This document shows, one piece after another, positions 16,918-29,271 of a stretch of DNA of 64,000 bases. Numbering within the stretch: position 1 is the stretch's first letter; every line of letters begins with the position of its first letter. The position numbers and the translations under genes are program-made. Source of the DNA: JAJZGK01 sp035538795 (GTDB taxonomy: Bacteria > Pseudomonadota > Alphaproteobacteria > Rhodospirillales > Magnetospirillaceae); NCBI GenBank assembly GCA_035538795.1, contig DATLJS010000042.1:67147-131146 (forward strand), in the 5' to 3' direction. The notes under the pieces are model-generated. The model did no database searches. It saw only the letters and a program-made list of their open reading frames with translations, and had not been told where the DNA came from.

Positions 16918-16994
16918 CTCATCTTTAGGCGGCTCTCCCCCTCACCCGAGCTGCCAGCACCCCTCCCCGGCGATGTCGGGGAGGGTCTTTTTTT
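16918..16994 (+). ncRNA. Candidate small RNA ending at an orphan intrinsic terminator
   Basis: Inferred transcript of about 75 nt. A GATACT hexamer at 16907-16912 could be the -10 element. The RNA would contain the pyrimidine-rich stretch GGCTCTCCCCCTCACCC (anti-Shine-Dalgarno-like) and end in a hairpin with stem CCCTCCCCG / CGGGGAGGG followed by TCTTTTTTT. No open reading frame of useful length lies in it. The start is uncertain, and the RNA could begin further upstream in the AT-rich block. Confidence 0.4.
16961..16994 (+). terminator. Strong intrinsic terminator without an upstream gene
   Basis: Nine-base-pair GC-rich stem CCCTCCCCG / CGGGGAGGG, seven-base loop GCGATGT, then TCTTTTTTT. 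It is oriented on the plus strand, while both flanking genes (glyQ, secA) are on the minus strand. Confidence 0.85.
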
Positions 16995-17165
16995 GTCAAA
17001 AAACCCGCAAGCCGTTGTTTAAAAAGCATAACACCCCCAATAATTGCGCGACTTCCTTATGGCCGCTGCTTTCTCGGCGAGAGGTTCCAGCAATCCGTCA
17101 GCGGCAGCAAGCGATGAAAAAACTCTACGCGCCGCATCCGAGACAACGCTTCAACTGGAGCCAAT

Positions 17166-17196
17166 AAAAAAGGGAGCCCCAAGGGCTCCCTTTTTT
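17166..17196 (-). terminator. Terminator downstream of secA
   Basis: Symmetric hairpin AAAAAAGGGAGCCC / GGGCTCCCTTTTTT with a CAA loop. The A-tract on the plus strand gives a U-tract for transcripts leaving secA; it is bidirectional by symmetry. Confidence 0.9.
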
Positions 17197-17213
17197 AGTT
17201 CAGACGCAGGCTT

Positions 17214-19937
<2,724 letters not shown>

Positions 19938-20062
19938 GGGGGTAACCTCGACAACAGGGAAGGCTGAAAGAGCCTTTTAAGGGACGGGGACAGACATAGA
20001 GCCAGGGCCGGCATCTGTCAATGTTAGTGGCAGAAGCGGACCCGGCCTGTCCTTGCTTCAGA

Positions 20063-21553
20063 TCAATTATCCATAAAGCTTTCCAGCGGCAGCGGATGGG
20101 ATTTTCCCGGCCCCATGCCGACATCGGGAATATTCAGCGACAAATGCAGCCCCTTGCCCTGGTCCGGACGGGCCTGGAAACTTTGCGCCATCGGCACGAT
20201 GAAGGTCTGCATATTGTCCAGATAAATGCCGCAGGCCCGGCTGTAGTTCTCGCCGGTGGCGAACACCGCGCGGAAGGTGCCGTCGGGAATGCCGTCGATC
20301 GTCGCCTGAGAATCGGCGCCGACGAAGAAGGACAGAACCGTGCGGCCGTTGGGCGTCTTCAAGCGCACCACCACGTCGTCGCTGCTTTCGTTGGAGACGT
20401 CGAGTTGGTGCTCGCCTCCCGAGCGGCGCATCAGCACGTCGCCGTTTTCCGGCGGATCGCCCCGCTGTTCCGAGCACCAGCGGTCCTTCTGCACGCTGCC
20501 CGGCCCGCCAAACAGAAAGCGCGACGGCACATAGCCGGTGACGCCGCTGGAGGTCAGGATGCGGGCCCAGTCCCCCTGCCCCTCCATGACCTGCACGGTG
20601 GCAAAACGGTCCAGCAGCGCCACCACCGGCTGGCTGGCCCCCGGCCCCTGGCGCACCTTCAACATCTCGACCGCCACATGACGGGTTTCCCCGGCTTGGG
20701 CCGGATGAACGATGATGTCGGCCCCGACCTGATCGGTATAAGGCTGCATGGCCACCACGGAAACGGCGACGCCCAGCGCCGCGATCACCGCGAACAGCGG
20801 CAAGGCCTGGGCCCAGGCGGCGTACCCGCCCTTGTCCCAGCGGCTTTTCAGCTTGCGGTCCGAGGTTCCGGCCAAGGTTTCAATCCGGCGGATGCGTTCG
20901 CGATCCTGGTCGTTCCGGGCGAAAGGCATCGCCTGTTGGGCCAGCGCCCGGGCGATGTCCTTTTCGTCGCGGGCCAGAAAAGCGCGGGCCTGATGCAGCA
21001 GTACCCGCAGATTATCCTCGCGCGGGCGGTCGCCACCGCGCAGGTTGGCCAGCAAGGCCTTCAGGCTGAGCAACGGCCCCTTGAAGCCCCACCAGCCCAG
21101 CAGCCAGGTGACGGTGCTGGCGCGAATGGCCGTGCGGTCGGCGCAGTCCCGGCAAAAAATGCCGTGCACCACCGTCTTCCGGGTCTTCAGCAGGAACGAT
21201 TTTACCTTGTGGAAAACGATGTAGCGGGGCTGGGCCGTGACCTTGCCGCAACGCGAACAGCACAGGGCGTCGGGCTCGGGGTCATTCGGATCAATGACCC
21301 GCACGGGCACCGGCAGCCGCGCCCGGGCGTCATAGGCGGCACGCTGTCTGGCATCGCGCAGAACAGACCAAGCCTCTGAAATCTTTAGAAACTCATCCGC
21401 CGCATCGTCAGATGGATTGTAGTCGGGATGGAGAATCTTGGCCTTATAGCGATAGGCGGCCTTGATCTCGGCGGCATCGGCCAAATGCCCAACGCCCAGC
21501 ACGGCGTAATAGCCCTGCGGATCGGCAACGGAAAATGTCTGTTTCCCGGTCAT
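20063..21553 (-). CDS. J-domain, zinc-finger, transmembrane protein with SH3-like domain
   Basis: A 496-aa protein with an unusual domain order. A DnaJ domain (about residues 12-78) has the HPD motif at 42-44, so it can in principle stimulate DnaK. Next is a four-cysteine module with Cys99-x2-Cys102 and Cys134-x2-Cys137. A basic linker (about 180-240) leads to one membrane segment near 248-272, and then a bacterial SH3-like domain (about 285-340, with VRQGPGASQP and SGVTGYVPSRFLFGG). A C-terminal beta-rich domain with two cysteines follows. The topology suggests a cytoplasmic J domain and an SH3/C-terminal part in the periplasm. It lies between secA and the flagellar cluster, 61 nt after the FliK-like gene. 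The family role is unknown. Confidence 0.75.
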   Translation of the reverse strand: MTGKQTFSVADPQGYYAVLGVGHLADAAEIKAAYRYKAKILHPDYNPSDDAADEFLKISEAWSVLRDARQRAAYDARARLPVPVRVIDPNDPEPDALCCSRCGKVTAQPRYIVFHKVKSFLLKTRKTVVHGIFCRDCADRTAIRASTVTWLLGWWGFKGPLLSLKALLANLRGGDRPREDNLRVLLHQARAFLARDEKDIARALAQQAMPFARNDQDRERIRRIETLAGTSDRKLKSRWDKGGYAAWAQALPLFAVIAALGVAVSVVAMQPYTDQVGADIIVHPAQAGETRHVAVEMLKVRQGPGASQPVVALLDRFATVQVMEGQGDWARILTSSGVTGYVPSRFLFGGPGSVQKDRWCSEQRGDPPENGDVLMRRSGGEHQLDVSNESSDDVVVRLKTPNGRTVLSFFVGADSQATIDGIPDGTFRAVFATGENYSRACGIYLDNMQTFIVPMAQSFQARPDQGKGLHLSLNIPDVGMGPGKSHPLPLESFMDN

Positions 21554-21614
21554 GGCGTTTGCAAGTTCGAATCTCCGGCCCGAAAGGGCGCCCCTGACTG
21601 CTTTAAAGCAAGAG

Positions 21615-23570
21615 TTATGCCGTTGGCAACAGGGGAGAACCGCTCAAACGCTGCGGCTCGATAAACACAGGCACGGTCTGGAAGCTGGTGCGGCCGGTCA
21701 TCCCGAAGCCGTCCAAGGTGGTGACGAAGACATCGGCAATGCCCATGCGCAAGCTTTCGCTCAAAGCCACATGGGTCCGAATGATCAGATCGAAGCGTTT
21801 GGCCCGGCCCTTCACCAGCCCGTCCAGTTGCACGGCTCCCAGGTTGGTCATGTCCAGATCGATGAGAAAGCGGGTGCCCTCGTCCTCGCGGCGGCGGGCC
21901 TCGGCCTCGTTTTGCGGCTTGTCGCGCACCACCAGACGCAATTCCTGCGGCTTCCCCTCGACCAGAAACGGCAAAACGTAAGCCTGCCACTGGTCGACAC
22001 CGCTGCCCGGCAGCGTCACCGTCTGGCGCAGCGAGGCCAATTCCTGCTCCAGCCCCTGCACCAAGCCATGGTGCGGCGCCAGGGCGGACAGCAGGCTTGG
22101 CTCGCCTGCCGCCGGTTCCGCCGCCACCAAAGGCTCGGCCTTGCCGCTCCGAACCGCCGTGGTCAGGGCCAGCAGTTGGAAAGCCAGCCGGGAATGGCCT
22201 GAGGCATGGTCCAGGCTGGGCAATTGCCGTTCGATCTGTTCGGCCAACTGCGGCAAGGCCGCCCGGATCAGATCCAATCCCTTGCGCAAAGGCGGCCGCG
22301 CACCGTCAGGATCCGGTTGCGGCGTCGCTTCCGGCGGGGCGGGCTCGCTGACCAATTGCACCACCACCTTGTCGCCCGGCGACAAGTCCACCTGCGCCTG
22401 CAACGCCAGCAGCCCCACCGGCGTCTGAATCTGCGGACTGGCCGGACGGCTGGTGTCGGGCACCGTGCCCTGAAGCACCAATCCGGCAACCGAAGCCTGC
22501 GGAGAAGGCCCCTGCTGAAAAGACGGAGGCGGCGCGGAAAGAAGCACGTTTTGCCCGGCCGGCTGGGCGACCAATTGGGCGGCAGGCTGAAGCGGCGGCG
22601 AAGAGACCGGAACAGGCTGGGCCGCAGACTGGAGAACCGGCGCCTGAGGAAAAGCCGGCTGGAGCGACGCCGGTTGGGATGGAACTGGCTCCGGCGGACC
22701 CGATTGCGGTGCGATCTGGCCTTGGCTCACCTCCGTCGCGGACGGCACCGAAGGCGGCGCCAAGGGCGGCGAAGCCGTGGGTGAAGCCGTGGGTGAAGCC
22801 GGTTGTGCCGGTTGGGATGGAACTGGCTGGGGTGAAACGGCCTGGGGAGGCGTGGTTTGGCCCCCCCCCGCCGGCACTCCCGACGTTTGCGCCGCCGCGC
22901 CGTAGGCCTGAGCGGCGCGGACCGGCGTCTGAACCGGCCGCTCCGGCGAAGCGCCTTGAGCCAATGGCGCAGGCTCCACCGACAAGATGCGCACCGTCAC
23001 GCTGTTGCCCGGCGGCAAGGCCGGGCTGCCGCCCGGAGACGACAGAGCGGCCGACGATTGGCCGGCCCCTTGCGGAAGAGAAGATTGCGGCGACGGCAGC
23101 ACCGTGGCCCTGATCCCGGCGTCGGCAGGCGGCGCCGACTGCAGTTCCGCCGATGCCGGCTGAACCGCCGTCGGCGATGCCGTCGCAGTCTGAGAAGCCG
23201 AAGCCGAAGCGACGATCTGACCTTGGGCCGTCACCGGCTGGCCGTTCAAGGCGGCGATGCGGAATTGCGGCTGCCCGCCTTGCGCCGTCAGCAGCAGTGT
23301 CACCGACGACCCTTGCGGCAGCGGCATCTCGGTCTGCAGGGTCATGCCGCCCCGGTCCGTCTGAACCTGCACTGTGAGATTGGGCGGCTGGCCGATGCTG
23401 GCCAGCACCTGGGCGTCGACCTTCGCGCCGACGGTCAGTTGCGCCAAAGCGGGCGGCAGGGACTGGGGATTGGCGACGGAAGCCTGGGCGACAGGCGCCG
23501 CCGGGGCCGCCGCCTGCGTCGGAGCGGCGGCGGGAACGGAAGGAAGGGCCGGAGGCAGCGGGCTGCTCAT
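21615..23570 (-). CDS. FliK-like hook-length control domain protein (first copy)
   Basis: A 651-aa protein at the 3' end of the flhA-flhF-flhG operon. Residues about 1-400 are Pro/Ala/Gln/Ser-rich and low complexity. The C-terminal about 200 residues are folded and resemble the Flg_hook domain, with a segment rich in RFLIDLDMTNLGAVQLDGLV followed by RFDLIIRTHVALSESLRMG, similar in layout to the substrate-specificity switch domain of FliK. The start overlaps the flhG stop by 4 nt. A run of nine G residues (coding strand, 22861-22869) lies in the low-complexity part. A second, more canonical fliK lies at 32955-34946, so this one may have a different or accessory role. Assignment to the FliK family is by resemblance only. 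Confidence 0.65.
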   Translation of the reverse strand: MSSPLPPALPSVPAAAPTQAAAPAAPVAQASVANPQSLPPALAQLTVGAKVDAQVLASIGQPPNLTVQVQTDRGGMTLQTEMPLPQGSSVTLLLTAQGGQPQFRIAALNGQPVTAQGQIVASASASQTATASPTAVQPASAELQSAPPADAGIRATVLPSPQSSLPQGAGQSSAALSSPGGSPALPPGNSVTVRILSVEPAPLAQGASPERPVQTPVRAAQAYGAAAQTSGVPAGGGQTTPPQAVSPQPVPSQPAQPASPTASPTASPPLAPPSVPSATEVSQGQIAPQSGPPEPVPSQPASLQPAFPQAPVLQSAAQPVPVSSPPLQPAAQLVAQPAGQNVLLSAPPPSFQQGPSPQASVAGLVLQGTVPDTSRPASPQIQTPVGLLALQAQVDLSPGDKVVVQLVSEPAPPEATPQPDPDGARPPLRKGLDLIRAALPQLAEQIERQLPSLDHASGHSRLAFQLLALTTAVRSGKAEPLVAAEPAAGEPSLLSALAPHHGLVQGLEQELASLRQTVTLPGSGVDQWQAYVLPFLVEGKPQELRLVVRDKPQNEAEARRREDEGTRFLIDLDMTNLGAVQLDGLVKGRAKRFDLIIRTHVALSESLRMGIADVFVTTLDGFGMTGRTSFQTVPVFIEPQRLSGSPLLPTA

Positions 23571-24364
23571 CGACTCCGGAGCAGACGCTCCACCAGGGCT
23601 TCAACGTCGGTGGCCGCTTCCGAATTGGGCGAGCGGGTCAGCAGCGGCGTCTGGTTGCGGATGGATTCACGCACCTTCAGATCGCGGCGAATCACCCCGG
23701 CCAGCGGCGGCGACATCTTCAGAAAGCCCTCGCAGGCTTTCAGCAGAGTGTTGTAGATGCGCTCGCCCTCGCGGGTCGAATTGGCCATGTTGACCACCAC
23801 CCGCATATCAGTGCCGGGGCGCTCCATGTGGGTGACTTTGATGAAGGCATAGGCGTCGGTCAGCGAGGTCGGCTCGTCGGTGGTGACCACCAGCACGGTG
23901 CCGGCGTTGGCCGCCAGGGCGCGCACGGTGCGCTCGACGCCGGCGCCGAGATCGAGAACCACGCGGTCGTAAGCGCCCGCCAGCAAGTTCAGATCGTCGG
24001 CCAGCAATTGCAGGCGCGACAGCGGAATATTGGCCAGCGAACCGGACCCCGAACGCCCGGCGATGATGTCGAAGCCGCCTTCGGGGAAATTCACCGTGGC
24101 CTGATTCAGCGTCAGACGGCCAGCCACCACGCTGCCCAGGTCGGTTTTGGGCATCAGCCCCAACTGAATATCGACGTTGGCCAGCCCAAGATCGCCGTCG
24201 AACAGCAGGCAACGCTGACCGGCGCGGGCCAGGGCATGGGCCAGGGTGATGGAGAACCAGGTCTTGCCGACGCCGCCTTTCCCCGAGGCCACGGCGATCA
24301 CGTTGCGCCCCTTGGCCCGTTGGGACGGTCGGGCGGCGAGGGTTGGAGCGGTCGTTCCGGTCAT
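23567..24364 (-). CDS. flhG: MinD/ParA-type ATPase FlhG (FleN)
   Basis: A 265-aa deviant Walker A ATPase that limits flagellar number and works against FlhF at the pole. The P-loop GKGGVGKTW is at residues 28-36 (the signature lysine is in GKGG). The switch DGDLGLANVD and the VLDLGAGVERT segment follow. It has an N-terminal extension of about 20 residues where FliM/FliN-binding or FlhF-activating motifs occur in other FlhG proteins. It overlaps flhF upstream and the FliK-like gene downstream by 4 nt each, showing tight translational coupling. Confidence 0.93.
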   Translation of the reverse strand: MTGTTAPTLAARPSQRAKGRNVIAVASGKGGVGKTWFSITLAHALARAGQRCLLFDGDLGLANVDIQLGLMPKTDLGSVVAGRLTLNQATVNFPEGGFDIIAGRSGSGSLANIPLSRLQLLADDLNLLAGAYDRVVLDLGAGVERTVRALAANAGTVLVVTTDEPTSLTDAYAFIKVTHMERPGTDMRVVVNMANSTREGERIYNTLLKACEGFLKMSPPLAGVIRRDLKVRESIRNQTPLLTRSPNSEAATDVEALVERLLRSR

Positions 24365-25392
24365 TGGCTGGCCTCTGTCCAGGGATTGAAGTCGGCGGGG
24401 TCTTCGACTTGCGGTTTGGGTTGCGGTGCGGGCGCGGGTTCCTGCGCCTCGTCGGGAATGATCATGCGGGCCATGGCGGCGGCGGTGATGGCGGCGACAC
24501 CGTTGACCACATGCGGGGTGGCGGAAATATCGCAGAACATCAGCGGAGCGGCATCGGCCGCCGAGATGATGCCCCCCAACCGCCGGGTGGTGTCAAGCCG
24601 CGTCGCCAACAGACGGGTGGCCCCGGCCTGGGCGAAGCTTTCGGAAATCTCGGCCGCCTCGGTGGGATCGCCACCGGCAGCCAGCACCAGGATCGGTTCG
24701 CAATTGCCCGCCTCGGTCAAGGCGGCCAGATATTCCATGTCGGTCAGCTTGAAGGGATTGAGGCCCGGGCTGTCGATGAAGACGATGTCGAAATGGCCGT
24801 AGGTCTGTTCCACCGCCCGCCGCAAGGTCTCGGGGCCGCGGGCGGGAATCAGGTCGATTTCGAGAATGCGGGTAAAGGCCGCCAATTGCTCGGTGGCGCC
24901 AGCGCGGATGTTGTCGGTGGTGATCACGCCGACCCGGCGGCTGCGCAGGGCCGAACGGGCGGCCAGCTTGGCCACCACCATGGATTTGCCCGTGCCGGGC
25001 GGCCCCACCAGCATGAAAGGCCGCGGCGCGCCATGATCCGGCAAGGGCGCGAAAGCGAAGCCGGATTCCAGAGCATGGGCGCAGGCCTGCTGCGGATCGG
25101 CGATGCCGCTGCTTTGCACGGCATTGACCAGACGGTCCACCAGACGGGCGGGGACGCCGTGCTCGTTCAGATGATCGCGCACCACTTCGGCGGCGGGCGT
25201 GCGCATGGCTTCGGCCAGCATCTCGCCCAAGGCTTCCTCGACGTCGGTCGGCTCCAGGGCGGCGGTGATGCGCACCCCCTTGCCCCCGGCGGCCCGCTGG
25301 GTCGAGACGATGATGGCTTCCTCGCCCAACTCCTCGCGGACCATGTGCATGGCCTCGGCCATGCTGGGGGCTATGTAGGATTTGAGCCGCAT
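24361..25392 (-). CDS. flhF: Flagellar SRP-type GTPase FlhF
   Basis: A 343-aa SRP-like GTPase that targets early flagellar components to the cell pole. The N-terminus MRLKSYIAPSMAEAMHMVREELG is the FlhF B-domain start. The NG domain contains the P-loop GPPGTGKS (130-137), the G3 region FIDSPGLNP, in which Ser replaces the Thr of the usual DTPG, and a TRLDTT motif near the guanine-specificity site. It is on the short side for FlhF and lacks the long central linker. It lies 3 nt after flhA and overlaps flhG by 4 nt. Confidence 0.92.
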   Translation of the reverse strand: MRLKSYIAPSMAEAMHMVREELGEEAIIVSTQRAAGGKGVRITAALEPTDVEEALGEMLAEAMRTPAAEVVRDHLNEHGVPARLVDRLVNAVQSSGIADPQQACAHALESGFAFAPLPDHGAPRPFMLVGPPGTGKSMVVAKLAARSALRSRRVGVITTDNIRAGATEQLAAFTRILEIDLIPARGPETLRRAVEQTYGHFDIVFIDSPGLNPFKLTDMEYLAALTEAGNCEPILVLAAGGDPTEAAEISESFAQAGATRLLATRLDTTRRLGGIISAADAAPLMFCDISATPHVVNGVAAITAAAMARMIIPDEAQEPAPAPQPKPQVEDPADFNPWTEASQ

Positions 25393-25395
25393 GGA

Positions 25396-27522
25396 TTAGA
25401 GCTGCCCCACGGTCTTGATCCTGGCTTTCGGATGAACCTCCGACTGGGCCATGACCACGGTTGAGGGGCGGAACCGTTCGATGATCGAGCGCACATAGGG
25501 CCGGATGGCCGGGCTGCACAGCAGCACCGGCGACTCGCCCTGCATGGCGAAGCGTTCGAAGGTCTGGCGGGTCTTGTTGATGAAGTCCTGAAGCTTGGAC
25601 GGAGCCATGACCAACTGGCGTTCCTCGCCCTGGCCCTGAAGCGAATCGACGAAGGCCTGCTCCCATTCCGGCGACAGGGTCACCAGCGAGATATAGCCCT
25701 GGAAGCCGGTGTTGGCGTCCGAAATCTGGCGGGCCAGACGGGTCCGCACATGCTCGGTGATGATCATGACGTTGCGGGTATGGCTGCAGGCCTCGGCGAT
25801 GCCTTCCAGAATCGAATTGAGGTCGCGGATACAGACGCGCTCCTGCAACAGATTCTGCAGCACGCGCTGCACGCCGCCCAGCGCGATCATCGCCGGGATC
25901 AGGTCGCCGATCAGCTTCTGGCTCGGCTTGTCCATCTCGTCCAGCAGCTTCTGGGTTTCCGAATAGGTGAGCAATTCGGACATATGGTCCTTGATCACCT
26001 CGGTCAGATGGGTGGTGATGATGGTCGCCGGGTCCACCACGGTATAGCCGCGGAACAGGGCTTCCTCGCGGTTGGTGGCCTCGATCCACACGGCGGGCAG
26101 TCCGAAGGTCGGCTCCTTGGTTTTTTCGCCCGGCAGAGTGATGTCCTCGCCGCGCGGATCCATCACCAGCAGCATATTGGGCCGCAGATCGCCGCGCCCG
26201 GCCTCCACTTCCTTGATGAACACCACATAGGTGTTGGCGGGAAGCTGCATGTTGTCCTGGATGCGCACGCTGGGCATGACGAAGCCCATTTCCGAAGCCA
26301 GCGCCCGGCGCAAGGCCTTGATCTGGTCGGTCAGCCGCTGACCGCGCGGGCTGTTGATCATCGACAGCAGGCCGTAGCCCAGCTCCAGCCGCACATTGTC
26401 GATTTTGAGCGCGGTGGCGATGGGTTCCTCGGCCGGCGGCGCGTCGGGCATGGCGGCGGCGGCGGCGACTTCCGCGTCGGCGACGCGGGCGCGTTCCGCC
26501 TTGGCCAGGAAATAGGCGCCGGTGCCGGTCATCAGAGCCAGGATCAGGAACGGCGCCATCGGCATATCGGGCAGCAGCGACAGGGCCACCAGCAGGCCCG
26601 AGGTCAGGCCCAGCGCCTTGGGATAGCCGGTCAGCTGGCCGAACAGGGCTTTTTCCGTGGCCTGCTGCAAGCCGGCCTTGGTCACCAGCATGCCGGCGGC
26701 GGTCGAAACGATCAGCGCCGGAATCTGCGTCACCAGACCGTCGCCCACCGTCAGCTTGGTATAGAAATCGGCGGCCTGGGTGAAGCTGAGGCCGTTCTGG
26801 GCCATGCCGATGATCATGCCGCCGATCATGTTGATGAAGGTGATCATCAGACCGGCGACGGCATCGCCGCGCACGAATTTCGAGGCACCGTCCATGGCGC
26901 CGAAGAAGGAGCTTTCGCCTTCCAGTTCCCGACGGCGGGCCCGGGCCGTCGGCTCGTCGATGAGCCCGGAGGACAGGTCGGCGTCGATGGCCATCTGCTT
27001 GCCGGGCATGGCGTCCAAAGTGAAGCGCGCCGCCACTTCGGCGATACGGGTCGAGCCTTTGGTGATCACCACGAAGTTGACGATGATCAGAATGGCGAAG
27101 ACGATCATGCCGATGACGAAATTGCCGCTCATGACGAAGCCGGCAAAGGCCTGAATGACGTGGCCGGCGCCCGCCGTGCCTTCATGGCCGTGAGCCAGAA
27201 TCAGGCGGGTCGACGCCATGTTCAACGCCAGCCGGATCAGGGTGGCGATCAGCAGGACCGTGGGAAACGAACTGAATTCGGTCGGCTTCTCGATGAAGAT
27301 CGCCGTCATCAGGATCATCACGGCGAAGGTCAGCGAGAAAGCCAACGAGACGTCCAGCAGCCAGGTCGGCATCGGCAGGATGAGCACCACCAAAAGCGCG
27401 ACCACGCCCATGGCCAGGGCGAGATCGCCCCGTTTCAAGGCGTTGCCCAGGCGGTTCAGCATGGCGCCCATCGGGGCGCCCCCTTCACCTCCCGACACTG
27501 CGGCTTCGGCGTTCTCGGACAC
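25396..27522 (-). CDS. flhA: Flagellar type III export gate protein FlhA
   Basis: A 708-aa integral membrane protein that forms the nonameric export gate and uses proton motive force. There are about eight transmembrane segments in residues 30-330, the conserved FHIPEP-like loop (FSSFPTVLLIATLIRLALN), and a large cytoplasmic domain with the EPAIPIWI-equivalent segment. It starts with GTG (codon at 27522), with AAAGG upstream; internal ATGs at residues 18 and 21 are alternatives. It is the first gene after flbD in the run flhA-flhF-flhG-FliK-like. Confidence 0.96.
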   Translation of the reverse strand: MSENAEAAVSGGEGGAPMGAMLNRLGNALKRGDLALAMGVVALLVVLILPMPTWLLDVSLAFSLTFAVMILMTAIFIEKPTEFSSFPTVLLIATLIRLALNMASTRLILAHGHEGTAGAGHVIQAFAGFVMSGNFVIGMIVFAILIIVNFVVITKGSTRIAEVAARFTLDAMPGKQMAIDADLSSGLIDEPTARARRRELEGESSFFGAMDGASKFVRGDAVAGLMITFINMIGGMIIGMAQNGLSFTQAADFYTKLTVGDGLVTQIPALIVSTAAGMLVTKAGLQQATEKALFGQLTGYPKALGLTSGLLVALSLLPDMPMAPFLILALMTGTGAYFLAKAERARVADAEVAAAAAMPDAPPAEEPIATALKIDNVRLELGYGLLSMINSPRGQRLTDQIKALRRALASEMGFVMPSVRIQDNMQLPANTYVVFIKEVEAGRGDLRPNMLLVMDPRGEDITLPGEKTKEPTFGLPAVWIEATNREEALFRGYTVVDPATIITTHLTEVIKDHMSELLTYSETQKLLDEMDKPSQKLIGDLIPAMIALGGVQRVLQNLLQERVCIRDLNSILEGIAEACSHTRNVMIITEHVRTRLARQISDANTGFQGYISLVTLSPEWEQAFVDSLQGQGEERQLVMAPSKLQDFINKTRQTFERFAMQGESPVLLCSPAIRPYVRSIIERFRPSTVVMAQSEVHPKARIKTVGQL

Positions 27523-27545
27523 TATGGCTCAGCCTTTCCGCCTGA

Positions 27546-28910
<1,365 letters not shown>

Positions 28911-28933
28911 GCGGACTTACTCCCCGATCCCGG

Positions 28934-29251
28934 TTAGCTGCGATCGGTCTTGATGATTTCCGTCATGGTCACGCCAAGCCGGTCTTCCACCACCACCACC
29001 TCGCCGCGGGCGACCAGACGGTTGTTCACATAAATGTCGATGGCTTCGCCGACCTTGCGGTCCAGTTCGACGACGGCACCGCGGCCCAGCTTCAAAAGCT
29101 GGTTGACCTGCATGGTCGCCTTGCCCAGCACGGCAGAAACCTGGACGGGAATGTCGTAGACCGCTTCGAGGTCGCGCGCCGAGCGCGGACCGTCGGGCAT
29201 GTCGGCTTCCATTCCGTCCGGTTTCAGTTCGTTCAGCTCGAATTCGGCCAT
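28934..29251 (-). CDS. fliN: Flagellar motor switch protein FliN
   Basis: A 105-aa C-ring component of the SpoA/surface-presentation family. The SpoA domain covers about residues 30-100, with YDIPVQVSAVLGKATM, LLKLGRGAVVELDRKVGE and the typical end RGEVVVVEDRLGVTMTEI. The N-terminal 28 residues are acidic and probably flexible. It lies between fliH (20 nt) and flbD (22 nt). No fliM is in the window. Confidence 0.95.
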   Translation of the reverse strand: MAEFELNELKPDGMEADMPDGPRSARDLEAVYDIPVQVSAVLGKATMQVNQLLKLGRGAVVELDRKVGEAIDIYVNNRLVARGEVVVVEDRLGVTMTEIIKTDRS

Positions 29252-29271
29252 CCCTACTCTCCTACCATCCG

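Larger units (their letters stand above)
16578..17165. other. Long intergenic gap between glyQ and secA
   Basis: This 590-nt stretch has no convincing protein gene. Positions about 16770-16860 are strikingly AT-rich compared with the GC-rich surroundings. It contains a perfect CRP-type palindrome (16866-16881), a nested GGTAATC-ACA-GATTACC inverted repeat (16872-16888), a GATACT -10-like hexamer (16907-16912) and a strong plus-strand terminator (16961-16994), although no plus-strand gene precedes it. The remainder, about 16995-17165, has no obvious feature. The glyQ promoter must also lie here on the minus strand. Confidence 0.7.

Noticed and set aside
16973..17167. A 64-codon plus-strand open frame between the orphan terminator and secA
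   Set aside because: It begins inside the terminator hairpin, has no ribosome binding site, an unnatural composition and no recognisable domain.
21564..21610. GTTCGAATC T-loop-like sequence and a TGCTTTAAAGCA palindrome between the FliK-like gene and the J-domain gene
   Set aside because: The flanking bases do not form a T-arm, acceptor stem or cloverleaf on either strand, so this is not a tRNA or a convincing attachment site.
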